Shown: piece by piece, positions 46,983 through 59,496 of the stretch
How positions within the stretch are numbered: position 1 is the first letter of the stretch
Layout: the number at the start of each line of letters is the position of its first letter
Source of the DNA: Cymodocea nodosa
Lineage: Eukaryota; Streptophyta; Magnoliopsida; Alismatales; Cymodoceaceae
Assembly: GCA_036874045.1 (NCBI GenBank)
Contig: CM072345.1
Coordinates: 7,527,501 to 7,591,500, forward strand
DNA length: 64,000 nt
Direction: 5' to 3'
The notes under the pieces: generated by a model
Seen by the model: the letters and a program-made list of their open reading frames with translations, nothing else
Database searches by the model: none
Told to the model about the DNA's origin: nothing
Made by a program: the position numbers and the translations under genes

Positions 46983-49286
46983 TATTTAGAATTAAAAAGT
47001 GCATAATATTAACGGTTAAATGATAGTTAATTGCATAATATTTAGCTTATCATATAAGAATTAAGCCATTATGTTATAATTGCACTGTTATATGCTTTAA
47101 TGAAAGAATCTACATAATTTCAGGGAATTAGTGTTAATTAAGTACATTTCTGAACTATTGGTAAATTACAGGCTTTGAAATTCTTAAGTATTCAAATTTT
47201 CTGTTATTTCGGAGAGTTATATTGCATGTACCGGACAATTATGTTTTTAATGATAGAAGAATATTTTATTATTTCCTAGAGTACACATGTTGAAACCATA
47301 ATGCATGACTTAAGTGGATTTTCGTTAAGTTATCTACTAACTATCCGAAATGCATTTGGCATCAGATAGTTAAGGTTTGTAAGTATCCAAAATATTTGAA
47401 CTCGTTAAGTTAGATTTATGCACGTGTTGAATTTAAATGCTTTAGTATATCATGTGAGATGCACATGTTTAACTCGTTAAGTTAGCATAACTATACACAT
47501 TGAATTACTTGAATATACATTAAGGTAACACGTTTCGTTATATAGAAATAGGAAAAGTAAACTTTTGGATAGTTAACGTTTCATTTTTGTCGAAGAATTA
47601 TGTTAAAAACTCGTATAGTTAAGTTATTTGCATGTGTGTTTTTAATGTTTTAAGTTGTCATGTGTTTTCTATATGCGTTCAGTAATGAAAATTGAAGAGT
47701 TAGATAACTATTCGAGTTTTATATACATGGATAGATAACTGTTCGAGTTTTATACACATGGATGGATAACTGTTCGAGTTTTATAAAATGACTAACGAAC
47801 AAATAAGTTTTCTTGGTTAGTCATGTGTTTTGCAGGTGCAAAAAACTCGAAGAGTTACAGATAAGTGTTCAAGTTTTTACAAGACTTAAAAGATAAGTGT
47901 TCGACTAAAACGAAGACTAATATGCCACTGTAGCAATTACAGAAATAGAACATTCGAAGGAAAACTACGATTACACGTATCACGCAGGAATTCACTCGTG
48001 GAATGAAGAAGAAATCACCATCGTTGATATAAATGAAGTAAATCCAATCTATCATTTAAGTAGAAACAGTTACTACTGAAAGAAATATAAAAGAAGAGGA
48101 GAAAAACGAAGAAAGTGTGTGTGCAGAGGTGGAGGACCACACTAACTACAGGCAACGTTGGAAGTTCCCTGAAGCTCCACACCACCACCAAAATCACTAA
48201 TCATCGGAGGTTTGTGAGGATACTTTCCTAATGTCGGGTCGATTCCGAGCCAAACACGATGTCTGACAACCACTGTGAGGAGTGATCACGTCGCGGGAAG
48301 GGAAGCCATTTTCACCAAACATCGACTCATATCTTAAGAGATCGTAAAGCTTCTAGCCTTGGTTTCAGGTTAATGCTAGTATGCTAAAGATGAGATCATC
48401 TTGCAATTTTGGACTCGCAATTCTATAGGGAGAGGAGGCAGGATTGTAAGTAATTAAGTTTTCAATTGTGTAATTGCATCGCATGTAATGACGGAAGTTT
48501 TTACCATCGATAGAGATTTTTACATTTCACCTTTTATTCATCTTCAGGAACATATCAAAACAAAAATACCAAAAACAACAAATTATTTGTGTTTACATTT
48601 AGTATTTAAGTGTTGTATTGTTTGTTTTGTATCATGATTAATGTTATCATTGCCAGTATTGTGAATGTTTTATGTTTGTTTGATTTAGAAAATAGAAAAT
48701 AGTTTTACAGTTTACTAAAATTAATTCGTTTCAGATACTTAAAGATTTTATTAGTTATTGTTTGAAATATCTGAATGTTAGTGTTGCTTAATGATAAATC
48801 TAATGTTAACTAACATTGAAGAGCTTAATTGATGTTATTTACAATCTATGGAATCGCCCAATGGTTGGTCGAATTCCTCTGTAAATAGCAGTATTTAACT
48901 GGAAAGATAGGCTCGTGGAGTTAACTTAAGTCCACGAGGTTAGTCTATTGAGTTAGCCATAACTTCACGAACTTAGTCTGTTGTGTTAACTGTAACTCAA
49001 CGAAGTGGTTAACTGAACACACATAAACTTCAATATAAAATTGAAATAGTACACAATTCTTACTCAATCTCTATGTGATCGACCTATACTTGCACACAAA
49101 TACAATATACATTGTGCATTTGTAGTTAAAATACAAATTGAAATTAATATCTAATTTGTGTGAAAGATTATTTGTTTACTTCTAAAAGTAATCATTGATA
49201 TAGGCATAAAGATAAATTAAACAAGTTTAAAAACAGAAGTTAACAACCATAAACAAGTCTTCTTATTTAACCTTTCACATCCAAGA
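46983..49286 (+). repeat. 5' LTR of the Gypsy element
   Basis: The LTR is about 2.3 kb. It contains tandem words (ATAACTGTTCGAGTTTTAT, three times at 47695-47790), a TATA box at 48086-48092 (TATAAAA) matched at 63426-63432 in the 3' LTR, and hairpin motifs at 47338-47372 and 48912-48938. The exact 3' limit is uncertain by about 10 bp. Confidence 0.8.
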
Positions 49287-49295
49287 CAAGTTTTA

Positions 49296-49312
49296 TGGCA
49301 CCGTTGCTAGGG
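49296..49312 (+). other. Primer binding site, Asp-tRNA type
   Basis: TGGCACCGTTGCTAGGG is close to the TGGCGCCGTTGCCGGGG site used by Athila/Tat elements and sits just after the LTR. Confidence 0.8.
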
Positions 49313-49394
49313 ATTGAGAAGCTAAGCAACTGTGAGTGTTGTTTTGTTTTAATAGCAGGAGGAGTGTTGTGTGTTTTATTATATAATTGAGAAT

Positions 49395-52300
49395 ATGGCA
49401 TATGCTTATGCTCAAAGATTTCTGAAACCTGTAGTTAGCATATGTGAATTCTACAATTTGGAAGCTCACGACATCTCTAATTGTTTAAAACTGAGACGAT
49501 TGCAGATGGTTAGATCACATGAACAACAAATGAATTATATTTAATATAATAGAGTTGAGTATGAGAATCCTATAGTTTACCTAACTAATGGTCAATATGG
49601 AATGTATAATATGTTGAGAGACAGAAGTTTGGGATAGGTATGACAGACTGAAGCATAGCTTAGAGTAAAACATGGACGAACTGAAACAATATATGTGTTA
49701 GCAATAAGAAGTCAATCAATTAAACTACAAGGAAGCATATTTAGAACCTAAAATTGATATTATTTACGAAACTGAAAAAACTATAATGAAAATTGATCAA
49801 AAATTGAATGCAATGAGATTAGATGATCTAGAAAGAAAATTAAAAGCATTGGACGAATATACAATGAAATTACAAGTTATGCAACAAGAAAACACAAATG
49901 AAAACTTTAATGTTACAGATTTGCATAATTTGCAAGACATACAAAAAAAAGAAAATATCAATGCAATAGAATTTAAAGAATGCAGTTTAAAACTAAAAAT
50001 AGTTGAAGATCATAAGCACGAAAATGAAATACAAAAACATCATAAAAGTAATGAAAATCTGAAAGATGTATGTATAACATTAAGATCTGGAACTAATATA
50101 CCACCAAGAATTCAACAAGAAAATGACATGAAGGTGGATTAGAACAAAAATCAAATTGATAATGAAAATATAATATTTGAAAATTTAGAAGTCAATGAAG
50201 AAAAATCTGAATCTGAAAATGAGACTAAAAATGATCAAACAAATGAAATGAAAGATAAGAATCTTTTAAATTACAATCATTAGCACCCTATCCTGAAAGA
50301 TTACAACAAACATTTCTTGAAAAATAAGGAAAAATTAGAGAAATTTTTAAAAAAGTACAAGTTAACATTCCTTTGTTAGACTTATTGCAGAAAATGCCAC
50401 CTTGTGCTAAATTTCTTAAGGATTGGTGTATTAAGAAAAGAGAGCGAAAAGTTTTAAGGAATGTCTTCTTAGCTGAGCAAAGTAGTTTCCTATTTCTGCC
50501 ACAAATTCCTAAAAAGTTATCTGATTCTGGAATCCCTGTTATATCATGCACAATAGGAAATACCATTCTAGAAAGAACTTTAATAGGCCTAGGTGCAGGT
50601 ATAAATGTTATGTTGAGTGATATATTTGCATCCTTAGGATTAAAAGGCTTAATCCCTACTAGGATTGTTATTCAATTAGCTGATAGAAGTATAAGATATC
50701 CTAGAGGAAAAATAGAGGATGTCCTAATTAAAATCAAAAACTTCATATATCCTATTGATATTGTAATTTTGGATTCCCAACAAATTAAGCATCAAAATCA
50801 AAACACATCTTTAATTTTGGAAAGACCGTTCTTAGCAACATCAAGGGCTGTTATAAGTTGTAAAACTAGAGTAATGAAGTTAGCATATGGTAATGAGGAT
50901 ACTCAATTAAAGAATTTCAAATCAGAAAAGTTTGAGGAGTTAGAAATGTCCTTACATACTATAGACTTTTTAGAGGATGAAGGAGATATGTTAGATGATG
51001 TGATTCAAGAAGAACTAAATAAGCAACTAAATTTTGAAAATTTAGGAGAAAGTGAAAGCATAAATATAGAAGGAGATCAAGAAGAAATTAATATAGAAAA
51101 TGAAAATGTTTAATTAGGAGCTCTAGCTTCTGATGGGCAACATTTAGATTTAAAACATTTGCCTCCTGAATTAACCTATATATTTCTGGAAGAAAAGCAA
51201 ACATACCCAATCATTATTGCTTCAAATTTAGAAGAGAATCAAATTGCTGGATTAAAAGATGTAGTAAAAACTTATAAAGAAGAAATAGGATGGACTATGA
51301 CTGATATAAAAGGGTTAAGTACAACTTTATGCTATCATCACATATATTTAGAAGAGAATGCTAAACCAGTTAGAATTCCTGAGAGGAGATTAAATCCAAA
51401 CCTTAAAGAAGTAGTTAGGAAAGAAATAGTGAAATGGTTAGATAATGACATAATTTATCCTATTTTTGATACCTCATGGGTTAGTCCAATCCATGTAGTT
51501 CCCAAGAAATCAGGATTAACAATTATTAGAAATGAAAGTCAAGACTTGATACCTATTAGAATTCAATCAAGCTGGAGAGTGTGTATAGACTATAGAAAGC
51601 TGAATGTTGTGACTAAGAAAGATCATTTTCCCTTACCTTTTATAGATCAAATGCTAGAGAAATTAGCAAGGTAAGAATATTTTTGTTTCCTAGACGGGTA
51701 TTTAAGATATAACCAAGTTCCAATAGCATTAGAGGATCAAGAGAAAACAACTTTCACCTGTCCTAATGGAACTTATGCTTTTAAGAGAATACCATTCGGA
51801 TTATGCAATGCACTAGTCATCTTTTAAAGGTGTATGTAGGGCATATTCACTAAAATGACTGAAGATTTTTTAGAAATATTTATGGAATTTCATATGAAGT
51901 GTGTTTAAATAATTTAGACCAAGTATTAAAATGCTGTGTGGAAAAAAGTCTGGTTCTAAATTGGGAAAAATGTCACTTCATGGTTAAACAAAGAATAGTC
52001 TTGGGATATGTTGTTTCAAAGAAGGGGTTGGAAGTAGATAAAGCTAAAATAGAAGTAATTTCTAATCTACTAGAACCTAAATTAGTAAAAGATATTAGAT
52101 CATTTTTAGGACATGTTGGATTTTATAGAAGATTTATTAAAGATTTTAGCAAAATAGCTAGACCTTTAACTAATCTCTTAAAAGATGTCTCATTTAACTT
52201 TGATAAAAATTGCAAAGAAGCATTTTTCAAGCTTAAAACTAGTTTAATTTCAACTCCTATAATACAAGCACCTGATTGGAGCTATCCATTTGAATTAATG

Positions 52301-53950
52301 TGCGATGCATCTGATTTTGTTGTAGGAGCAGTACTAGGACAGAAGATAGAAAGATCTCCTAGAGTGATTCATTATGTAAGCAAAACTTTAAATGATGCTC
52401 AAGTTAATTATACAACTACTAAAAAAGAATTGTTTGCCTTAGAAAAGTTTAGATCATATCTAATTGGAGCTAAAGTGATAGTATACATGGATCATTTAGC
52501 TTTAAAATACCTAATAGCAAAGAAAGAAACTAAGCCTAGATTGATCCGATGGATATTATTATTACAAGAATTTGATCTAGAAATTAAAGATAAAAAAGGT
52601 TGTGAGAATGTAGTAGCAAATCATTTATCAAGATTACAAATAGAAAAATCAAATATGGAAATTAAAGATAATTTTCCTGATGAATAATTAATGACCATCA
52701 ACACAATGCCTTGGTATGTAGACATAGTTAATTACTTGATTATTGGTTTAACACCTAAGGATTAGAATAGATAGGATAAGAAATTGTTCTTTTCAAGAGT
52801 AAAATATTACTATTGGGAAGACCCATACTTATTTAAAAAATATCCTGATCTGGTTTTAAGGAGATGTGTTCTAGAAACTGAATATTAGAGCATATTGTCT
52901 TTCTGCCATGACCAAGCATGTGGAGGGCATTTTGGTTTAGGGAAAACGACTACTAAAATTCTACAATGTGGTTTTTATTGGCCAACACTATTCAAAGATG
53001 CTCATAAATACTGCTTAAGTTGTTTAAGATGTCAAAAAATAGGAAGAATATCAAAGAGGAATATGATGCCTCTTAATCCTATTATTGAAGTTGAAATCTT
53101 TGATGTGTGAGGAATAGATTTTATGGGTCTATTTCCTATGTCTAATCAATTTAATTATATATTGTTGGGAGTGGATTATGTATCTAAATGGATAGAAGCT
53201 ATTCCTACAAAAACTAATGACAACAAAGTGGTAATACATTTTATAAGAACTAATATAATTGCCAGATTTGGAATACCTAAAGCTATTATAAATGATAGAG
53301 GAACTCATTTCTGTAATAGAAGTTTTGAAGCTTTAATGAAGAAATATGGAGTAAACCAAAAAATTGCAACATCATATCATCTGCAAACAAGTGGACAAGT
53401 AGAAAGTGCAAACAAACAAATTAAGTTAATCTTAGAAAAAGTAGTAAATCCTACTAGAAAAGATTAGGCTAATAGATTAATAAATGCACTTTGGGCTCAT
53501 AGAATTTCTTATAAGACAAGCTTAGGTATGTCACCTTTTAGGCTAGTATATGGGAAAAGTTGTTATTTACCAGTTGAAATAGAACATAAAGTTTATTGGG
53601 CATTAAAAACTCTAAACACTAATTTAAATCAAACTGCTGAAAACAGGAAAATGTAATTGATTGAATTAAAAGAATTTAGGAACAAAGCTTATTCGAAAAC
53701 TGTAAGAGAAAAAGAGAAAATGAAGTTCTGGCATGACAAGAAAATTATTCCAAAAACCTTTGAAATAGGACAAGAAGTATATCTTTACATGACTAGACTC
53801 CATAATCATCTAGGAAAATTAAGATCTAGATGGGCAAGACCTTACATAATTTGAAATATTTATTCCTATGGGGCCATTGAAATTGAAAATCCTAAAAATT
53901 AGAATATATTTAAAGTAAATGGACAAAGACTTAGACTTATTTTGAAAATA
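49395..53950 (+). pseudogene. Gypsy zinc knuckle and pol remnant (PR-RT-RH-INT)
   Basis: The start near 49395 gives a short lead, a knuckle-like segment (CEFYNLEAHDISNC) and a coiled spacer ending CITLRSGTNIPP. The protease region follows at 50373-51113 (LPQIPKKLSDSGIPV; RSIRYPRGKIEDVLIK). RT starts at 51159-51674 (RRLNPNLKEVVRKEI, WVSPIHVVPKK, WRVCIDYRKLN), with RT end and RNase H at 51899-52687 ([33 protein letters not shown]). The integrase zinc finger is at 52895-53110 and the core at 53123-53467 (YILLGVDYVSKWIEAIPT, YHLQTSGQVESANKQIK). The family-typical end YGAIEIENPK lies near 53870. RT before integrase identifies Ty3/Gypsy. Roughly a dozen interruptions make it non-functional. A full gag does not precede it. 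Confidence 0.88.
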
Positions 53951-54049
53951 CTAAAAAGTTCCTTTGGAATTATAGAGGAAGTAAGAGTAGAGGACTACTT
54001 GAGCTTTACTTAGTAAGAAATTTTCTAAGTTTTTTTTTTTTAAAAAAAA

Positions 54050-54350
54050 AAACTGTATTTAAACATAGTCACGATTCAGCCAAAAGAAATTATTGATTTT
54101 ACCGAAACATATATTAAAAGGAAAAAAATCATTACGGTTCAACCGATAAGATTCATCGGTATGATCAAAACATAAAAACATAAAAAATCTGTATATTATA
54201 TTAAGTAAAAATGTCAATTTTACCGAAGCATAGTATCGATTCAACCGGAGAAAAAAAAGAAGAAGAGAAAGAGAGTAATTAATTTCGGTTCAACCGAGGA
54301 ATATAACGGTTTGACCGAAAATTCTTTGATCTTGACCGAAGTAAATATTA
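54050..54350. repeat. ACCGAA/TTCGGT palindromes after pol
   Basis: About eight copies of TTACCGAA, CGGTTCAACCG, CGGTTTGACCG and similar words lie in an A-rich stretch, next to a T-run/A-run palindrome at 54030-54051. The style matches 16290-16960. Confidence 0.6.
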
Positions 54351-54393
54351 TTATTATAAATATTTTTATTAGATATAACTTTACGGGAAGTAC

Positions 54394-54545
54394 GTTGAGT
54401 TACGCTTAACTCAACAAACTTACTCCGTTGAGTCTAAGATAAGTTAACGAGCTTACCCCATTAAGTAAACTATAACTCAAAGGAGTACTGTAGTTAAGTC
54501 CACGGACTTAGTCCGTGGAGTTAACCATAACTCCACAGAGAGGTA
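54394..54545. repeat. Hairpin cluster between pol and the extra ORF
   Basis: A perfect hairpin with arms GTTGAGTTA and TAACTCAAC and a 4-nt loop lies at 54394-54415. A second at 54494-54524 has 14-nt arms, one mismatch and a TTA loop. A donor-like AGGTAAGTG follows at about 54541. Confidence 0.75.
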
Positions 54546-54715
54546 AGTGAGTGAGTTAGAGTTTGCACAGGAAAATGACTCGATCACCCGCCTAAACTTA
54601 GGGCTTATTTAACTAAAACTTAGGATTTGGGGGCATTATCCGTAGAATCATTTAGAATTTAGAACAATAGAGATCAGAGCGATTCTATTCTGTTTTGTAA
54701 CTCCACGATGACAAA

Positions 54716-56960
54716 GATGACATTCGAGTTCTGGGAGGAAGTAGTTGACATGTCAGAATTTCTTAAAGAATCGAAAGAATGACACATGAGGTAGAAGATC
54801 AGAAATACAACGAGGGAAAAAGAGCTATAAAAGGTACAATCTGACCTTTTCTATTGGAGGAAAGTGTTAGTGGATTTAGGCATAAACATACCTCAGATTA
54901 TGGAAACGAGAATCAAAGTAGCAACGGAAGTTGCTGTAAATCGAGAAAGACGAATCAGGCCAAATAATGAAGTTGCCCTAGAATTGATCCAACGTAAGTC
55001 CCAACTCTGGTTCAAAAGATGCATAGGTAGACGGCTCATTGGGCAATCTAGGAGTAACAAAGGGAAGTAAATGAAGAATAGGCCGCTGAAAAATAACAAG
55101 AGGAACTGACTACTGAAAGACCTATCCTTGAGGAACAACAGCTAGGACATTCAGTTTAGCCAACAGAACCACTATCACGAATAGCATTTGTTTGGCCAAA
55201 AACTGAAGAAGAAGATAAAGAGTTTGCTAGCTTGGTCAAAACAGCAAAAGACCAAGGAGATAAGGAAGAAATGACTATAGCCAAGGCACATATTTTGTAT
55301 GATACTATAAAGAAAAGGCAGGCAGAAGAAAAGTTGAAGGGCCAATACAAAATTAAAATAGAGCAACATCAGGAAGCAACTAGATTAAGTGCTATAAAAG
55401 AAACTGAAGTTAGTCCTTCGATACCAATAATTATAGAGACAGTGAAACAGGAAAGCTAGTACCTGTGGCTCGAAGGCCTGTAGAGCCTATTGTTGTAGAT
55501 TTAATCTCAGATGAGGAAGAGGAAGATCAGGCACAATTAATTAGAAAAAGGAAAGGAAAAGAGATAGTGCTTGAACATCAAGAAGAGATTAAATCTTAAA
55601 TGCAAATATCAATAGGGCATGTAGAGTCAATTTTTGTAAACCTATTATCCGAATCTAAGGAGGAGTAGGAGCAGCAGTAATAAGAGCAAAGAGAAAAAGA
55701 AAAATAGGCTGAAACTAATCTACAGCCTGTACAAACAAAAGAAACAGATATTAGGGCAAAAGTTGATTTGTCCATGACTCCATCCCAATCTGCTATAAAA
55801 TCAGAAAGAATAGTGACAATGCAGATTGGTAGTCAGGAGGAAGAAGAAAAAGAAGAAACTGAACAAGAAGTTGAACAAATACTCATTGAACAAGAAAGGA
55901 ATGACTCGACAGATTCCACTGAAGAGGGAGAAACTCTTCAGCAAATTTTGGAAAGAATTCAAGACAGAGTGGAGAGTTCTGTCAGCTCACCACTATAGAC
56001 AGAAGTAGAAGCAAAAATGTAGGAATCTCCAGAGCATTCCTAGCCAATTCAAGTTCAGCACATGGAAGAGGAAATTCAAGAACAAACTCCTCTAGAGCAA
56101 CAAATTCAAATTTCTAACCCAACTGAAACAACAGTTTTGAATGAAGTGTACTTTTGGAGTCAGGAAGCATATAATAAATATCAAGAGATTAGGGGTTATG
56201 ATATTATTTACAGTAGACTAGTAAATTGGGATGATATGTAGGAAATTTAAATAATTAAATTTCAAGATCTACTGCAATTTATTTCTCAACAAAAAGGGCA
56301 TGTAGTGTATGAGAATCTAGTGTCTTGCTTCTATACAAATTTAAGAGAAAGAGAAAGTGGATTAATTTTCAATGTGGAGCAAGTTGATGTACAGATAACA
56401 CTAGAGCTTCTCCACAACATTTTAGGACTAAAGAATGAAGGAATAGAAATTCTGGAAAGCACAACTGCAATCGAGTGGATAGAATAGATAATAAAGGATT
56501 GTTTAGCTATCAATCTTGGTATGCCATTATTAAATAGACTGAAGCACTTAAATGGTAAAGCATACATGATAGCTAATATTTTGATTAAAATGTCTACTAA
56601 TGACAAGACCATGACATTGAATTAAGTCAGTTTGTCAAATGGGCCACATGCAGTTGTGAACAGAATTCAGATTAATTGGTCTACAGTATTTATCTCCAAA
56701 CTGAGAGCAGCAAAGAAGAAATTATTTTATGAAGATCTGATGCCACTGTTGATGGTGGATAGTATTGATTTCACAAAATAGACGTCTAAAAGGATTAGAT
56801 CTAGAGCCATTTCAGTGAAAGAATACAGAAATTATGTTAGCTGTTGAGATTATTGAACTTTCTTGAAGTATTACAGGAGCTATAGAGAGGATAAATCAAT
56901 TAGAGCAACAACTAGAAAAACTCCAAAAGGAAGTAGATGAACTTAGGAAGAAAGATTAAA
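54716..56960 (+). pseudogene. Extra ORF region of the Gypsy element (plant-transposon-protein-like)
   Basis: The region encodes a Glu/Gln-rich stretch (55200-56100), then a segment with ENLVSCFYTNLRERE and LELLHNILGLKNEGIE. That pattern recalls the 'putative plant transposon protein' domain found as an additional ORF in some Athila/Tat/Ogre elements. It ends in a coiled segment near 56950. The function is unknown. In Ogre-type elements a comparable ORF lies upstream of gag, and here too it directly precedes the gag-like block. It is broken in several places. Confidence 0.5.
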
Positions 56961-57236
56961 TTGTATTGTTCGTCTATTTATATTTATATTTGTATGAAAA
57001 TATCTGATTGAATGTAAATGTAAATTATTCATATAAATGAATGAATATTTTTCAGATGTTTTTACATTCATGTTTGAGAATGAATGATGTAATGGATGAA
57101 CTATCTTGAATATTATATAACTATTTAAACAATGTGCAAGTTTGTTTAAAAGATTTACAAATTTTCTGAATGACATGATTAAATGCATGATGTTTAGTTA
57201 ATGCTAAAAATATCTACATGCTGAAAAGTAAAATGT

Positions 57237-57910
57237 AAATTCTACACAACAGGAAATGAACTGCAAGTTAAATACACATATAATGTTCAGATTTAAATGA
57301 GTTTAAATTGGAACACTACATTAATGACATGTATTTAACTTTATTTAAGTTGACAAAATGCAGGAAAGAAAAATATATAGAAGTTACTACTAGGATTAAG
57401 TTTTAGAAAATTTGCTAAGTGTTAACTCAATGGAGTAAGTCCGTTGAGTTAACCTTAACTCCACGAGGTCAATAATAAAATATAATGTCACTCCATTGAG
57501 TTAACTGTAACTCAACGAAGTTAGTCCGTGGAGTTAGCAATAGTAACTGAAGCTAGTCCGTTGAGTTAACTGTAACTTAAAGAGGTTAGTTCGTGGATTA
57601 AGCTAAACGATTATTCTTTTAGCCACGAACGAAACTTCGTGAGTTTAGCGGTTACTAAAATTTGAAATTAAAAGTGGAACACGTATCCATAAAAATAGGA
57701 ACCATACTACACGTTACAAGACATGTTCTTGCAACGAGATCATTTGCTTTATGGACGTGCATTATAAATATAAAACAGAATGTTATTTACGAGTTACCAG
57801 TACTTTTGAAACAAAAGAAATTTCATTGGGGAACTGGAAGGAGAAGTAGTTGATTCAACTTCATTCTTCAACAACTATTTACTGAAAATAAAGCTTCAAA
57901 CTGGTATGTA
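57237..57910 (+). other. Leader-like block before gag, shared with copy A (1-661)
   Basis: This non-coding block aligns by eye with 1-661 over its whole length. It contains the palindrome cluster 57420-57605 and ends in a donor-like CTGGTATGTAA near 57902. It is not LTR sequence of this element. Confidence 0.65.
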
Positions 57911-58029
57911 ATTAATATTCTGCTATTTCACTTTATGTTAAGAGTTTATGAGCACATGGATTTGTTCTCCTAGCACTAAATGATTATAATGATTATTCAA
58001 CATAGAGCCGTACTAAAATATTTTCTAAA

Positions 58030-59280
58030 TTGGACTTTAACGAAATCCTTAAGGGTGTAGCTAACCTTTCTTTAAAAGAGAACAAAGATATGGCTACTCC
58101 AATAGAAAAACCATTAGGGGAAATTCTGTATCCTGAATTAGTTGATAAACCTTCATATATTCGATTGCCAAACTTTGAGGGAGATAGGTTTGAACTGAAA
58201 TCTAATTATATTAGTCAATTGCCACATTTTCATGGATTAGAAAGAGAGGATGCCTATTATTTCCTTAGAGAATTTAACGAAGTTTGTCAAATGATGAAAA
58301 TGCCGAACATGAGTATTGATGCTATTAAACTTAGATATATCCCTTTTGCTTTAAAAGACACAACTAAGAGATGGTTATATACTTTATCGCCTGATTCAAT
58401 TTCTACATTAACTAAATTTTACTCTATTTTTCTAGAAAAATATTATCCAATACATCAAACGATTAAAAAGAAAAAGGAAATATTAATGTGTAGCCAAAAA
58501 CGAGAATCATTCTAGAAATATTTTGAAAGATTTAAAGATTTACTGACTCAATGTCTACATCATGCAATGAGTAAAACACAATTAATAGGTATAATTTATG
58601 AAGGCATAGATGTTTCAACGAAATATTTATTAGAATCTACTTGTTAGAATAGATTTTTAAAGCTGTGTAGTGAAGAAGCATGAGCATACTTAGAAAACTT
58701 TGCAAAAAGAACTACATAGTGGGAAAACTCGGCTGAAGCTATTACAGATAAAAGAATATTGCCAAAGGGAATGCATGAAATAGATTCAAGCACTATACTT
58801 GAAGTTAAATTAACTGAATTAACAAAGAAAATAGAAGAGTTATCATTAAATCAAAAACTAGCAGAAAAGAATGCAAACGTTAATGACTTAGATATTATTT
58901 ATGCTAGAAACTAGAAAGATAACTTAGGAAATTCTTATAAACCTAATTAGAGAAATCACCCGAATCTATCTTGGAGAAACAATAATTTCTAGGGAGTAGA
59001 AAATATAAATGACAAAAATATAAGTTATGAAGCATTAATTGAACAAGGATCTAGAATAGAGAAATTAGAAAAGATAATTCAACAATTAAATAATCGTTTA
59101 GATCTTGTATTTGGAAATGTTGCAATTCAAAATCAAAATATGAATAGAAATATACCCCTTAGACAAAAGGAATCAATGGAAGTTAGACCAATTAGATGAT
59201 TGCCAATGCAAGCAATACTTAACCCTATCAACAGAATTGTTAATGAAATTGATACCTCCTATGGGAGAGAAGTTGAATGA
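58030..59280 (+). pseudogene. Gypsy gag-like region, copy B
   Basis: A start at 58030 (MDFNEILKGVANLSLKENK) leads to a capsid core of the Athila/Tat type: YYFLREFNEVC, LRYIPFALKDTTKRWLY, TKFYSIFLEKYYP. Later parts show KLTELTKKIEEL and the gag-type segment NHPNLSWRNNN near 58965. The family's zinc knuckle is not seen here; a knuckle-like segment stands instead at 49440, before pol. It lies downstream of pol, which is abnormal for Gypsy elements. It matches copy A (5953-6980). It is broken several times. Confidence 0.78.
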
Positions 59281-59381
59281 AGCAGTATAATTGAAGTAAC
59301 TATATATAATACAATAAGTATATAAAAAAAAAGAAAAAAAAAAAGTTTAATTGTAGTTAGTAGTATCGTAGAGTTATTAGT

Positions 59382-59410
59382 TAACTCAACGAACTTAGTC
59401 CGTTGAGTTA
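59382..59410. other. Perfect hairpin between gag and F-box regions, copy B
   Basis: The arms TAACTCAACG and CGTTGAGTTA pair fully around a 9-nt loop. A donor-like GGGTAAGTAAG follows at 59427 and an acceptor-like T-rich stretch ending ATACAG at about 59486, just before the F-box start at 59497. Confidence 0.75.
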
Positions 59411-59496
59411 TGACCTAACTCCATGAGGGTAAGTAAGTAGCTATGTTAATTTTAGCTCTGTTAAATTTTTGTTTATGTTATACAGAATCATAATAG

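Noticed and set aside
47855-48197. Minus-strand ORFs in the Gypsy 5' LTR.
   Set aside because: They lie in LTR sequence that is not conserved as coding in the 3' LTR, and no domain is seen.
57237-57910. Leader-like block considered as the LTR of a separate element.
   Set aside because: No second copy occurs downstream within the element, and there are no TG...CA ends or adjoining primer site. It is kept as an unexplained leader shared by copies A and B.
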